In this document: positions 21,140 to 30,869 of the stretch, piece by piece | Layout of the letters: each line of letters begins with the position of its first letter | How positions within the stretch are numbered: position 1 is the stretch's first letter | Source of the DNA: Planctomicrobium sp051465645 | Lineage (GTDB): Bacteria; Planctomycetota; Planctomycetia; Planctomycetales; Planctomycetaceae | Direction: 5' to 3' | Assembly (NCBI RefSeq): GCF_051465645.1 | Contig: NZ_CP195790.1 | Location: forward strand, 558,001 to 622,000 | Length of the DNA stretch: 64,000 nucleotides | Made by a program: the position numbers and the translations under genes | The notes under the pieces: model-generated | The model's input: only the letters and a program-made list of their open reading frames with translations | Told to the model about the DNA's origin: nothing | Databases searched by the model: none

Positions 21140-21790
21140 TCAGGCTGGTTGTGGTTGATTTACGTTGAGTTCAGGGAATCGCGAACGAATCCACTTGGCA
21201 AGTTGCTTCACGGACTCTTCAACTGATACCGATTGATCAATTGTGACGTGACTTCGTTGTCGCTTCTCTTCCAGGCTGAATTGACTCTGTTCACGGCGTT
21301 CGAGTTCTGCGGCGTCCCAACCTCGTTTTTGTACTCGAGCGAGACGTTCCGCCTGAGGAACATCAAGGAACACAATTGCATCGCAGTGTTCGCTCCAGCC
21401 GGATTCCAGTAATAATGCGGCATCAAGGATAATCAGGTCGCAGTCTCGATCGACCTGATGGCATCGAATCTGATCGTGAAGTTCCTTCCGAATCACCGGG
21501 TGAACTGTCTGCTCCAAAAACGCGCGCGATGCCTGTTTGTCTTCTGATTCTCCAAACACCAGCCGCGCCAGAGAAGGACGAGAAATCTCCCCATCCTGTC
21601 CCAGAATTTCCCTGCCAAACTGTTTTACTAAGGTTGCCCGAACTTCTGGTTGGCGAAGAACCTGATGTCCCACGGCGTCTGCATCAAGCCGGCAGGTCCG
21701 AAATTCACTTTGTAAGGCGGTGGCCAAGGTGGACTTACCTGAACCAATTCCCCCCACGATTCCGATCATCGGAATTCTCGCGGCGGACAT
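21140..21790 (-). CDS. coaE: Dephospho-CoA kinase
   Basis: 216 residues. Last step of coenzyme A synthesis: phosphorylates the 3'-OH of dephospho-CoA. The P-loop is GIVGGIGSGKSTLA (residues 10-23), followed by the substrate block CRLDADAVGHQVL, the lid region and LIILDAALLLESGWSEHCD. The DVPQAERLARVQKRG segment is the family's C-terminal part. It lies 110 nt upstream of rho on the same strand and may share a transcript with it. Confidence 0.95.
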   Translation of the reverse strand: MSAARIPMIGIVGGIGSGKSTLATALQSEFRTCRLDADAVGHQVLRQPEVRATLVKQFGREILGQDGEISRPSLARLVFGESEDKQASRAFLEQTVHPVIRKELHDQIRCHQVDRDCDLIILDAALLLESGWSEHCDAIVFLDVPQAERLARVQKRGWDAAELERREQSQFSLEEKRQRSHVTIDQSVSVEESVKQLAKWIRSRFPELNVNQPQPA

Positions 21791-22462
21791 AAAAATGGCC
21801 TCACAGCTGAGATATTAAAACTGAAACTGGGATGAATGCGTTCAGAACGTTTGATTGTGAAACGATTGAAATCGGGATGTGGATCAACGGGAGATTGGAA
21901 TTATCGAGGGACCTTGGAAAAAGCCGCTGGTTCCAGAGACAGACATTGCTTAGACGTGCATTGCTGGTCTTTGAACCCGTTCGATCCTTCGCATCGCGAT
22001 ACCGCAACATCATGTTTTGGCGAGAGACAGGCTATCTGTTGTGCTTTGTTTATGGTTGCCGACGATCACCCCAAAGTCAATCATCACTGAAGAAAAATAA
22101 ATCTCGATATGAAGTCTTTTTTACCGGGAAATCGGGACTTTTATGCGAACATTCTGGAACTTTTGATCAGCGAATCGTATCAAAGAGGGAGATTCCCCGA
22201 TGCGTTTAGCGGTTTGTTCTGCTTTTGCAGGTGCCAGTGCAGTCGGGGCTTGGAGGCTTTGTGTTCAGGATGAACGTGTACGAATTGTAAGTCCGCTTGA
22301 GTGGGAGGCCTGTCCCCATGGCCGTGTCTTCCCTGAGGCTGTCTGGTCGATTCCAGAAATGACAAGCGGTTCCCTTCTCCGGTTCGCTGATTGAATTTTG
22401 TCACTGACGGCGTTTGTGTCGACCTTTCTTCTCATCATGGATTCAAGTTTAAAAGGAATCCT
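21791..22462. other. Long intergenic region upstream of alpha-2-macroglobulin
   Basis: About 670 nt between the divergent coaE and A2M genes. AT-richer than its surroundings around 22090-22200. It holds one doubtful small frame (22200-22394, listed) and presumably the promoter of the A2M gene. No regulatory motif recognised. Confidence 0.4.
22200..22394 (+). CDS. Doubtful small ORF upstream of A2M
   Basis: 64 codons. A good ribosome-binding sequence (GAGGGAG) lies nine bases before its ATG, and the frame ends 68 nt before the A2M start. The product is not recognised, contains three Cys and three Trp, and has no clear signal peptide. It could be a leader peptide or chance. Listed only because of the ribosome-binding site. 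Confidence 0.2.
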   Translation: MRLAVCSAFAGASAVGAWRLCVQDERVRIVSPLEWEACPHGRVFPEAVWSIPEMTSGSLLRFAD

Positions 22463-25400
22463 ATGTTTCGCCTCGCGACTTTGTCTGCGTGTCTGCTGAC
22501 CGTGTCGATGTCACTGGTTGGAGTCTTGATTGTCATGGCAGCTGAACCCCAACCGCCGCAAACTGATGCCAGAAAAGCTCGGCAGAACTTCGATGACGGG
22601 AACTTTCGAGACGCCTACCAGACTTACCGGCATCTCTCGTTGACACCAGGATCGGCAGGAGCTGAGTCAGGTGAGCATCTGAGCATGGCGGTGTCATGCC
22701 TTCAGCAACTCCAACGACTTGGTGAAATCGACAAGCTGCTGCAGGAGTTTGTCGCCATTGATAACACCGACTGGCGGCGCTTGTGGAAAGCAGCAACAGT
22801 GCTGGATTCCGTTCCACATTTTGGTGTCATTGTCGCTGGCGAGTTCGTTCGCGGGAACGCACGTGGCGGCGGAAGCTATGTTGAGGTCGAAGCACGTGAT
22901 CGGGTTCAGTCATTGATGTGGATGAATGCTGCTCGGCAGAAGATTCCCGGCGATGCTGATGGAAAGATCAAGGCTGACTTCTTTCACGAATTCGCAGCTC
23001 AGTTGCTTGACCAGTCTGAAGGGGCCTGGAAGCTTCAGGTCCTCACCGATCTGGAAACGTTGCCGGATTATCCAGAAGGAACCGGGCGACGTTTCGGGCG
23101 ATTTGGTGGATATCGCTCACAGAACAAGACACCTGTCGATGCTGACGGGAATCCCATCTTCTATGCGATTCCTGAATCTTTTGAAGCAGCAAAGAGTGAC
23201 GGCGAACGCTGGCGCTGGTGCCTGAATCAGGTTGTTGCTGCAGATGCGACTCGTCAGGATGCTGTGAAACTGGAATACGCCAACTTCCTGCTGAGCCAAT
23301 TCGGAGTCGGCACTCTTCGAGATGCAGGCATTTTTCTTCCTGAGGCCAAAGACTCGCTGACTAAAGAAGAAGGAATCTGGTCTCTGACTGGATTGAGTGA
23401 TGATGAAACCATTGCTCAACTCGCCACGGGCCCAAAACGATTCAAGTTGCCTGCGGACGCCAACTTTATCAAGTTGTTCCGCGAAGTCGCTGATGGGAAA
23501 TCAGAAGGCACGGCCGGGGCTGCATTGAATTCGCTCGTTCAGATCTATCTGAATCGTCAGCAGTACCCTAAGGCTACAGGTGTGTTGAAGGAAAGTCTGA
23601 AGCGATTCCCTAAAGATGCTGACGGTCGTGCTGCTCAGTTGAAACAGATCGAAGGCAACTGGGGAGACTTCGAACCACGCCAGAATGTGGCAGCAGGAAA
23701 ACCTGCTCAGGTGGATTATCGCTTTCGCAATGGAACCTCTGTTGAGTTCACCGCGTTTCGTCTGAAAGTGCCTGAGCTAATCGCAGACATTCAGGCTTAT
23801 CTGGAATCCCGACCTGCTCAGGTGGAATGGGAACGAATTCAAATCGAACAGATTGGCATGCAGATCGTCAATGAAGGGAAATCGAAGTACCTGGGCGAGA
23901 AGGTTGCCAGCTGGTCATTAAAACTTGAGCCGCGCGAAAAGCATTTCGATAAGCGAATTACGGTGACGACTCCCCTGCAGAAAGCGGGAGCTTATCTTGT
24001 TTCAGCAAAGATGGCGGACGGTAACATCAGTCGCATTGTGATGTGGGTCGAAGATACAGCAATCGTGAAAAAGCGAGTTGCAAGTGGATCGCTTTATTAC
24101 GTTGCGGATGCTGTCACTGGGGAACCTGTTGCCGATGCTCAGATTGACTTCTTCGGTTGGAAGCAGCAACGCGAGATGGGGCGAGGTCGAGGCGAATTTC
24201 AGGTCGTCACGTCGAAGTTTGCCAAGAAAACAAATGCAAGTGGTTTGGCGACAGTTGACCCTGCTCTGATGCTTCCTGAGTACCAATGGATTGCAGTCGC
24301 TCGATCTGCTGCCGGACGTTATGCGTATCTGGGATTCAGTCACGTCTGGTTCAATTCATTCAGGGATATTCGCGACGTCTCTTCTAGTGCCTACATCATT
24401 ACGGACCGCCCTGTTTATCGCCCTGAGCAGAAGGTCCAGTACAAGGTTTGGGTGCGTCGGGCAGATTATGGGAAAGACAATCGTGGCTTGTACGCTGACA
24501 AGCCATTCACCGTGAAGTTGATTGATCCTCAGGGCAATGAGGTGTTCAAGAAAAATCTGACCACTGACGAGTTCGGAGCGATACAGGCAGAGCATCTTCT
24601 TCCTAAGAATGCGAAGCTGGGGCAGTATCAGATTGAAGTTTCCAATGGAAAGGACATCTCCCAGTTTCTGGGGTTCCGAGTTGAAGAGTACAAGAAGCCA
24701 GAATTTGAAGTCACGATCGAATCACCTGACACTCCTGTTCAGTTAGGAGAGAAGGTCTCGGCCAAGGTTCAGGCGAAGTACTATTACGGGGCACCTGTTA
24801 CTCAGGGGACAGTGAAGGTCAAAGTTGAGCGTTCTGCCAAAGTTTCCAAATGGTTCCCGCTCGATCCATGGGACTGGCTGTACGGCAACGGCTATTGGTG
24901 GTTCGCTCCGAATGCAACATGGCATCCTGGCTTCCATCGCTGGGGCTGTATCATCCCGCCAATTGGTTTCAATGTTGATCCTCCGGAACTGGTGATTGAT
25001 CAGGAAGTCCAGATTGGCCCTGATGGGACTGCGACGATTGAAATCGATACGTCACTGGCAAAAGAACTGCACGGTGATGAAGACCATGAATACACGATCA
25101 CCGCGGAGGTGACCGATGCGTCACGCCGAACCATTGTCGGGTCCGGAAAAGTTCTTGTCTCTCGCGAACCGTACAAGGTCACTGTCTGGACAAACCGCGG
25201 TTATTACAACGTGGGGGACTCAATTCAGGCGGATCTCAAAGCGAGATCGCTCGATGGGAAAGGAATCAAAGGTTTCGGGAAGCTGGAACTTTTGAAACTG
25301 AGTTACCCTGAAGGAAAACTGGTCGAGACTTCTGTTCAAGTCTGGGATCTGGAAACCGATGCCGAGGGATCTGCAACGCAGACGATCAAGGCAAGTGAGG

Positions 25401-28400
25401 CTGGGCAGTATCGGCTCTCTTACAAGATGCAAACTGCTGCGGATGCCCCAGTGATTGAAGGGGGGCACCTGTTTGTGATTCGTGGCGAAGGGTTTGATGG
25501 TTCTCAGTTCCGGTTTGGGGATCTGGAATTAGTCGCCGAAAAGAAAACATACGCTCCTGGAGAAACAGTCCGGTTGATGCTGAACACCAATCGGACAGGA
25601 GCGACAGTGCTTCTCTTTGTCCGTTCGGTAAATGGGGTGGCTGCAAAAGAACCGCAGATTTTGAAGCTGAGCGGGAAAAGCGAGATTGTCGAGATTCCTG
25701 TCGAAGCCAAGGACATGCCGAACTTCTATGTTGAGGCACTGACGATTTCACACGGAGAGATTTTCAATCTTTCCAGAGAGTTAATGGTGCCACCTGAGAA
25801 GCGAGTTCTGAACGTCGAAGTTCTTCCTTCAAACGAGAAGTATCTGCCGGGACAAGAGGCGGAAATTCAACTGAAGGTGACAGACGCTCAGGGGAATCCG
25901 TTTGCAGGAAGTCTTGTCGTCAGCGTTTATGATCGCGCTGTTGAGTACATCTCTGGTGGTTCAAACATTGAGGAAATCAAGTCATTCTTCTGGGGGTGGA
26001 AGCGACTTCACCATATCAATAAAGAAGACAACCTGACTCATTGGTCAACTCTCCTGCGGAAAACAGGGGAAGTGATCATGGAAAATCTGGGGGTCTTCGG
26101 TGATCAGGTCGCAGACATGGGCGAAATCGCTGTGATGGATGCGGCTCCCTCAGTGGGCGGCGGAATGGGCGGCGGAATGGGAGGTGGGGGATTTGGGCGT
26201 CATATGCGAGGTGCTCCGCAAATGATGGAGAAATCCTTGAACTATGCCGCGCCTGGGGCGCCGATGCCTACCGCTGCTCCAATGGCTGCTGCTGATGCTG
26301 CTGGTGGAGACGCTCCGGTCCAGCCAATGATTCGGTCTGAGTTTGCTGATACGGCATTCTGGAAGGCGGATCTCACTTCGGACAGCAATGGTCTCGCGAA
26401 GGTCACATTCAAAATGCCAGAGAATCTTTCAAGCTGGAAGATTCGGACCTGGGGCATGGGCGCGGATACTGTTGTCGGGGAAGGAACCGCAGATGTTGTC
26501 ACCGCGAAGAACATCATCGTTCGCCTTCAGGCTCCACGATTCTTTGTTGAACGTGACGAAGTGGTTTTGTCTGCGGTCGTTCACAACTATCTGGCAACAG
26601 AGAAAGAGGTCACTGTTCAGCTTGATCTGGAAGGGGAAACTCTGTCTTTAATCACAGATGCGTCAGCGTTAACTGGCAATAAGGAGCCAAGTGTTCGAGT
26701 GACAGTCCCTGCCGGTGGAGAAACCAGAGTCGATTGGACTGTGAAAGCGACTCAGGCCGGGATCGCGACCGTCACAATGAAGGCGTTGACCAATGAAGAG
26801 TCAGACGCGATGCAGATGAAGTTCCCAGTGAAGGTTCACGGAATTTCCAAGACAGAGTCCTTCGCTGGCGTCATTCGACCTGACCAGAACTCAGGTAAGG
26901 TTGAGTTCGCGGTTCCTTCTGAACGAATTGCGGAACAGACTCGACTTGAAGTTCGGTATTCCCCAACGGTCGCCGGAGCCATGGTCGATGCCCTGCCTTA
27001 TCTGGTCGATTACCCTTATGGGTGTACCGAGCAGACGTTGAATCGCTTTGTCCCGACAGTCATTACTCATCATCTGTTGAAGACGATGGGCGTGAACCTG
27101 AAAGAGATTCAGGAGAAGCGAACGAATCTCAATGCTCAGCAGTTGGGTGATGCGGCTGAACGGGCGAAGCAATGGAAGCGCTTTGATCGCAATCCTGTCT
27201 TTGATGATGCCGAAGTTCAATTGATGGTAGAGACCGGAATTCGAGATCTGGCTTCCATGCAGAATAGTGATGGCGGTTGGGGCTGGTTCTCTGGATACAA
27301 GGAGCGTTCCTGGCCACACACGACAGCTGTGATCGTTCATGGATTCCAGCAGGCAGCGAAGAGCGACGTTGCGATTCCTCAAGACGTGCTGAGCAAAGGC
27401 GTCCAGTGGCTCGCTCGGGCACAGGAAGCGGAAGTGGCGTTACTGCAGGAAGGTGAACGCCATGCCAAAGATCCAAAGCGAACTGGGAAGTACCGCTCTC
27501 AGGCTTCAGATATTGACGCCCTGGTCTTCCAGGTTCTGGTGGAATCAGGCGTCAAGAATGAAGAAATGCAGCGGTTCCTGTATCGAGATCGCGTCAAGCT
27601 GTCGCTGTACTCTCAAGCACTGATCGGGTTGGCATTCCACGAGCTCGGAGCGTTTGAGCAACGGGATATGGTGATTCGCAATATCGATCAGTTCGTGAAA
27701 ATCGACGAAGAGAATCAGACCGCGTTCATCGATCTGCCAAATAATAATGACTGGTGGTTCTGGTACGGCAGCCGAACAGAATCGAACGCGTTCTATCTCA
27801 AACTACTGACCAAGGTTAATGCGAAGTCGACCAAGGCCTCTCAGCTCGCAAAGTACCTGATCAACAATCGACGGAACGGGACGTACTGGAACAACACCAG
27901 AGACACAGCGTACGCAATCGAGGCTCTGGCCGAGTTCGCAATTGCCTCTGGAGAGTCTCGTCCTCACTTTGCAGTGGAAGTCTGGCTTGATGGTGAATTG
28001 AAGAAGTCCGTGAAGATTACTCCGAACGATTTGTTCACGTTCGACAATGCATTTGTGGTCGAAGGAGAAGCACTCGCAGCTGGCAAACATACATTGGAAC
28101 TCAAGCGAAAACCGCTGAGCGAAGAGAAATCCGCAGTGGGTCCACTGTATTACAACGCCTACCTGACGAACTTTACTAAGGAAGACAACATCACCGCGAC
28201 AGGGCTCGAAATTCGAGTCGGGCGAAAGTTCTTCAAACTGGTCGAAGACAAGTCGGCGACCTCGACTGTCGCAGGATCACGTGGTCAGGCGATTGATCAG
28301 AAGGTGAAGAAGTACACCCGACACGAACTGGCTCGACTTGAAGATGTGGTCAGTGGCGATCTTGTGGAAATCGAACTCGAAATCGATTCCAAGAACGACT

Positions 28401-28684
28401 ACGAGTACGTCATTTTTGAAGATGCCAAGGCTGCCGGTTGCGAACCGGTTGATCTGCAGAGCGGCTACACCGAGGGAGGACTAGGAGCCTATGTCGAATT
28501 CCGGGATGACCGCGTGGTGTTCTTCCTCCGCGAACTGAAGCGAGGAAAGCATTCCGTGAAGTATCGGGTTCGTGCAGAGATTCCTGGCAAGTTCAGTGCA
28601 CTGCCGACCATCGCCGAAGGAATGTACGCTCCTGAATTGAAGGCGAACTCAGACGAGTTCAAACTGAAGATTCAGGACAAGTAA
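22463..28684 (+). CDS. Thioester-containing alpha-2-macroglobulin family protein
   Basis: 2,073 residues from ATG 22463, seven bases after AAGGAA. An N-terminal signal peptide (LATLSACLLTVSMSLVGVLI, then VMAAEP) is followed by a TPR-like helical region to about residue 420. A long series of macroglobulin (MG) beta-domains comes next, including the MG2-like block AYIITDRPVYRPEQKVQYKV. A Gly/Met/Ala/Pro-rich linker lies at residues 1231-1290, then the A2M core (AFWKADLTSDSNGLAKVTFK) and the thioester motif PYGCTEQTLNRF, where Cys1521 and Gln1524 form the reactive bond. The alpha-toroid TED domain and a receptor-like C-terminal domain follow. Such proteins trap proteases or act in envelope defence. 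The predicted cleavage site is not a lipobox, so it is secreted or periplasmic. No PbpC partner is adjacent. Confidence 0.92.
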   Translation: MFRLATLSACLLTVSMSLVGVLIVMAAEPQPPQTDARKARQNFDDGNFRDAYQTYRHLSLTPGSAGAESGEHLSMAVSCLQQLQRLGEIDKLLQEFVAIDNTDWRRLWKAATVLDSVPHFGVIVAGEFVRGNARGGGSYVEVEARDRVQSLMWMNAARQKIPGDADGKIKADFFHEFAAQLLDQSEGAWKLQVLTDLETLPDYPEGTGRRFGRFGGYRSQNKTPVDADGNPIFYAIPESFEAAKSDGERWRWCLNQVVAADATRQDAVKLEYANFLLSQFGVGTLRDAGIFLPEAKDSLTKEEGIWSLTGLSDDETIAQLATGPKRFKLPADANFIKLFREVADGKSEGTAGAALNSLVQIYLNRQQYPKATGVLKESLKRFPKDADGRAAQLKQIEGNWGDFEPRQNVAAGKPAQVDYRFRNGTSVEFTAFRLKVPELIADIQAYLESRPAQVEWERIQIEQIGMQIVNEGKSKYLGEKVASWSLKLEPREKHFDKRITVTTPLQKAGAYLVSAKMADGNISRIVMWVEDTAIVKKRVASGSLYYVADAVTGEPVADAQIDFFGWKQQREMGRGRGEFQVVTSKFAKKTNASGLATVDPALMLPEYQWIAVARSAAGRYAYLGFSHVWFNSFRDIRDVSSSAYIITDRPVYRPEQKVQYKVWVRRADYGKDNRGLYADKPFTVKLIDPQGNEVFKKNLTTDEFGAIQAEHLLPKNAKLGQYQIEVSNGKDISQFLGFRVEEYKKPEFEVTIESPDTPVQLGEKVSAKVQAKYYYGAPVTQGTVKVKVERSAKVSKWFPLDPWDWLYGNGYWWFAPNATWHPGFHRWGCIIPPIGFNVDPPELVIDQEVQIGPDGTATIEIDTSLAKELHGDEDHEYTITAEVTDASRRTIVGSGKVLVSREPYKVTVWTNRGYYNVGDSIQADLKARSLDGKGIKGFGKLELLKLSYPEGKLVETSVQVWDLETDAEGSATQTIKASEAGQYRLSYKMQTAADAPVIEGGHLFVIRGEGFDGSQFRFGDLELVAEKKTYAPGETVRLMLNTNRTGATVLLFVRSVNGVAAKEPQILKLSGKSEIVEIPVEAKDMPNFYVEALTISHGEIFNLSRELMVPPEKRVLNVEVLPSNEKYLPGQEAEIQLKVTDAQGNPFAGSLVVSVYDRAVEYISGGSNIEEIKSFFWGWKRLHHINKEDNLTHWSTLLRKTGEVIMENLGVFGDQVADMGEIAVMDAAPSVGGGMGGGMGGGGFGRHMRGAPQMMEKSLNYAAPGAPMPTAAPMAAADAAGGDAPVQPMIRSEFADTAFWKADLTSDSNGLAKVTFKMPENLSSWKIRTWGMGADTVVGEGTADVVTAKNIIVRLQAPRFFVERDEVVLSAVVHNYLATEKEVTVQLDLEGETLSLITDASALTGNKEPSVRVTVPAGGETRVDWTVKATQAGIATVTMKALTNEESDAMQMKFPVKVHGISKTESFAGVIRPDQNSGKVEFAVPSERIAEQTRLEVRYSPTVAGAMVDALPYLVDYPYGCTEQTLNRFVPTVITHHLLKTMGVNLKEIQEKRTNLNAQQLGDAAERAKQWKRFDRNPVFDDAEVQLMVETGIRDLASMQNSDGGWGWFSGYKERSWPHTTAVIVHGFQQAAKSDVAIPQDVLSKGVQWLARAQEAEVALLQEGERHAKDPKRTGKYRSQASDIDALVFQVLVESGVKNEEMQRFLYRDRVKLSLYSQALIGLAFHELGAFEQRDMVIRNIDQFVKIDEENQTAFIDLPNNNDWWFWYGSRTESNAFYLKLLTKVNAKSTKASQLAKYLINNRRNGTYWNNTRDTAYAIEALAEFAIASGESRPHFAVEVWLDGELKKSVKITPNDLFTFDNAFVVEGEALAAGKHTLELKRKPLSEEKSAVGPLYYNAYLTNFTKEDNITATGLEIRVGRKFFKLVEDKSATSTVAGSRGQAIDQKVKKYTRHELARLEDVVSGDLVEIELEIDSKNDYEYVIFEDAKAAGCEPVDLQSGYTEGGLGAYVEFRDDRVVFFLRELKRGKHSVKYRVRAEIPGKFSALPTIAEGMYAPELKANSDEFKLKIQDK

Positions 28685-28730
28685 ACCTGCACTGTTCGCG
28701 TGCTTTCCTGATTGAAGCTCAGAATGCAAG

Positions 28731-28776
28731 ACGCCGGACCAGCAATAGAACTGCTGGCCCGGCGTTGTTGTTTTGC
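28731..28776 (+). terminator. Terminator of the A2M gene
   Basis: 14-bp stem (28731-28744 with 28752-28765, one mismatch), a 7-nt loop, then TGTTGTTTTG. It lies 46 nt after the A2M stop and also separates the convergent epsC gene. Confidence 0.78.
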
Positions 28777-28840
28777 ATTCTGTGTTTCGTCTAATCCAAC
28801 TCGACAGAATCAACCGAGTGATCAGTCAGGCGAGATCGAT

Positions 28841-29779
28841 CTATGACGCTTCGCGGAGGCGCAGTGATGGTGTTTCGATTGTGACCATCGTGTTTGGTGG
28901 AACACTCTTCGTCAGCCAGACGTTCGCGCCGACGACGGAACTTTCACCAACAATGGTTGCGCCCCCGAGGATTGTGGCATTCGCGTAAACAACGACACGA
29001 TCCTGAATCGTCGGGTGTCGTTTGTTGCCACGAACCAGGTTCCCATCTCCATCTTTGGCGAAGCTTAATGCGCCCAGAGTGACTCCCTGATAGACCTTCA
29101 CTCCCGTGCCAATTTCGCACGTTTCTCCAATCACGACGCCTGTTCCGTGATCGATGAAGAAGGATGGTCCAATCGATGCGCCCGGGTGAATATCAATTCC
29201 GGTCAAGCTGTGAGAGTGCTCGGCCATCATTCGTGGGATCAGCGGGACTTTCTGGCGATACAGTTGATGCGCGATGCGGTGAACGGTGACAGCGGCCAGA
29301 CCGGGGTAGCAGAAGACAATTTCGTCGAGTCCACTTGCGGCTGGATCTCCGTCGTATGCAGCCTGAACATCGGTTGCGAGTGTGCGGCGCATTTCCGGAA
29401 GCGACTCAAGAAAGCGAATCGCTTCGTGTTGCCCACGGCTTTCAAAATCGATCAGACGTCGTTCATCGCACGAGTGAGGGCCATTTTTCTGGTCGTAATC
29501 GTATCGCAGTGCACGGCTGATTTGTTGAGTCAGTTTATCGTGAAGACCATCGATCAGGTCACCGACATAGTAAGTGACGTTGCCGAGATGAAGATTCTGG
29601 CGACGGTGATATCCCGGGAACAGAATTTCCTTCAGGTCGTTGATGATCTCAATGACAGCCGACGTACTTGGCAATGGACAGTGCTGGAGATGGTTGATTG
29701 AACCGATTTCCAGATAGCTGTCGACGATACGGTCGGTGAGTGCAGACAACTGCTCTTTCAAGCGAAAATCAGTAGCCAT
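28841..29779 (-). CDS. epsC: Serine O-acetyltransferase, EpsC/CysE type
   Basis: 312 residues from ATG 29779; an alternative start at 29815 adds 12 residues. Transfers acetyl from acetyl-CoA to serine, the first committed step of cysteine synthesis. A long helical N-terminal domain (to about residue 165) precedes the left-handed beta-helix made of hexapeptide repeats, with IDIHPGASIGPSFFIDHGTG, VVIGETCEIGTGVKVYQGVT and RHPTIQDRVVVYANATILGG. The catalytic His lies in FIDHGTG. Large N-terminal domains like this mark the EpsC form. ATP sulfurylase elsewhere in the window (59672-60931) belongs to the same sulfur pathway but is not linked. Confidence 0.9.
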   Translation of the reverse strand: MATDFRLKEQLSALTDRIVDSYLEIGSINHLQHCPLPSTSAVIEIINDLKEILFPGYHRRQNLHLGNVTYYVGDLIDGLHDKLTQQISRALRYDYDQKNGPHSCDERRLIDFESRGQHEAIRFLESLPEMRRTLATDVQAAYDGDPAASGLDEIVFCYPGLAAVTVHRIAHQLYRQKVPLIPRMMAEHSHSLTGIDIHPGASIGPSFFIDHGTGVVIGETCEIGTGVKVYQGVTLGALSFAKDGDGNLVRGNKRHPTIQDRVVVYANATILGGATIVGESSVVGANVWLTKSVPPNTMVTIETPSLRLREAS

Positions 29780-30449
29780 GGACGGAATCCGAACTTGATT
29801 CGTAAAAGAAATCAACGCCCGATGATCTAGGTCGGGAAAACGGAATGTATACGAAGCGTGCCTTCATATGACCGGCCTCACGCCGGTCAGAAACAGTTCT
29901 CGTTTTGCATCAACCGCCACACTGCTGGAGCTTCTCTTTCGACTTGATCAGGAAAAACAGGACTTACGAATTCGAAGCAGACTCCTCCCGGACGACTGGC
30001 CTGCGAGTGAGATGGCCGCCCTGCCTGCTTTCTTTGCCCAATTCCTTGTTTCGTTAAATCGACGAAACCAGATGATCGCCTGAAGCGAATTTGACGGTTG
30101 CTTTCGTCCGATTCAACGAAAAAACCGCGATATCATCTCAGGTTTATCTGATCGGTACAGTTTACCATCCCGATTCCCGGTTGTCTTCTCTCTGTTTGTC
30201 GTCTGAGTTCAGCAGAGATCGGGGAGAACAGGAGAGGTTGGGGTTTTTAGAAGCAGAGACCTTTGCAATTCAGAGTCAATTTCTAAAATTACAAGTTGTG
30301 GTTTCTGGAGCGCTTTGCTTCAACCTGTGTCAGTGCAGCAGCGGAATTTCATCTGAGAAGAGCGGGCCTCCGCGTCGGCGAAGCTCATAAAGTCATTTCC
30401 GTTCCTGTAAACAGGCTGGTTTGTAAGAATTTGCGAAACGATCGATCCG
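29780..30449. other. Intergenic, nothing firm
   Basis: 670 nt between divergent epsC and the FmdB-like gene. A 71-codon plus-strand frame (29868-30083) lacks a ribosome-binding site and resembles nothing. The stretch 30230-30330 is AT-rich and may carry the promoter of the downstream gene. Confidence 0.4.
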
Positions 30450-30782
30450 ATGCCAACTTACATCTACGAGATTGTTCATGATGACGGCTCATCAGGAGCG
30501 ACTTTTGAGCATATTCAATCCATTTCTTCGCCGCCGCTGACGCATCATCCAGAAACCGGCGAGCCTGTCCGCCGGATCATTCAGCCTCCATTCATTGGCG
30601 GTTCATGGTCCGAATCGGCGATGAGCAAAAGTGTCTCCGATGACAAGAAACTCGATCGACTCGGGTTCACAAAGTATGTGAAGTCCGGGGACGGAATCTA
30701 TGAAAAACGGGCAGGCAAAGGCCCTGACATCATTTCCCGAGATGCTCCCCTCGCCGGAGACAGCCTCAGCCACCTTGATTAG
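30450..30782 (+). CDS. FmdB-like small protein without zinc-ribbon cysteines
   Basis: 110 residues. The N-terminus MPTYIYEIVHDDGSSGATFE and the following SPPLTHHPETGEPVRRIIQP match the frame of FmdB-type zinc ribbons (MPTYEY..., then a CPxCG knuckle, then V.R.I), but both CxxC knuckles are gone: there is not one Cys in the protein. The C-terminal half (DKKLDRLGFTKYVKSGDGIY) is charged and resembles the tails of planctomycete FmdB-like proteins. No RNA- or metal-binding function can be assumed. The gene stands alone and ends at a hairpin shared with the convergent alcohol dehydrogenase. Confidence 0.7.
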   Translation: MPTYIYEIVHDDGSSGATFEHIQSISSPPLTHHPETGEPVRRIIQPPFIGGSWSESAMSKSVSDDKKLDRLGFTKYVKSGDGIYEKRAGKGPDIISRDAPLAGDSLSHLD

Positions 30783-30812
30783 ACCGATCGCGGTCGATCA
30801 TTCGGGAACGAA

Positions 30813-30844
30813 ACAGCCTTTTTCCTGTCAGGGAAAAAGGCTGT
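30813..30844. terminator. Bidirectional terminator-like hairpin
   Basis: Near-perfect 13-bp stem (30813-30825 with 30832-30844) with a 6-nt loop, between convergent genes. The stem itself contains A and T runs; there is no long external T-run. Confidence 0.6.
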
Positions 30845-30869
30845 GTGCAGACCAGATTGATCGGCTCGA

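Noticed and set aside
29868..30083. 71-codon plus-strand frame between epsC and the FmdB-like gene
   Set aside because: No ribosome-binding site and no recognisable features.
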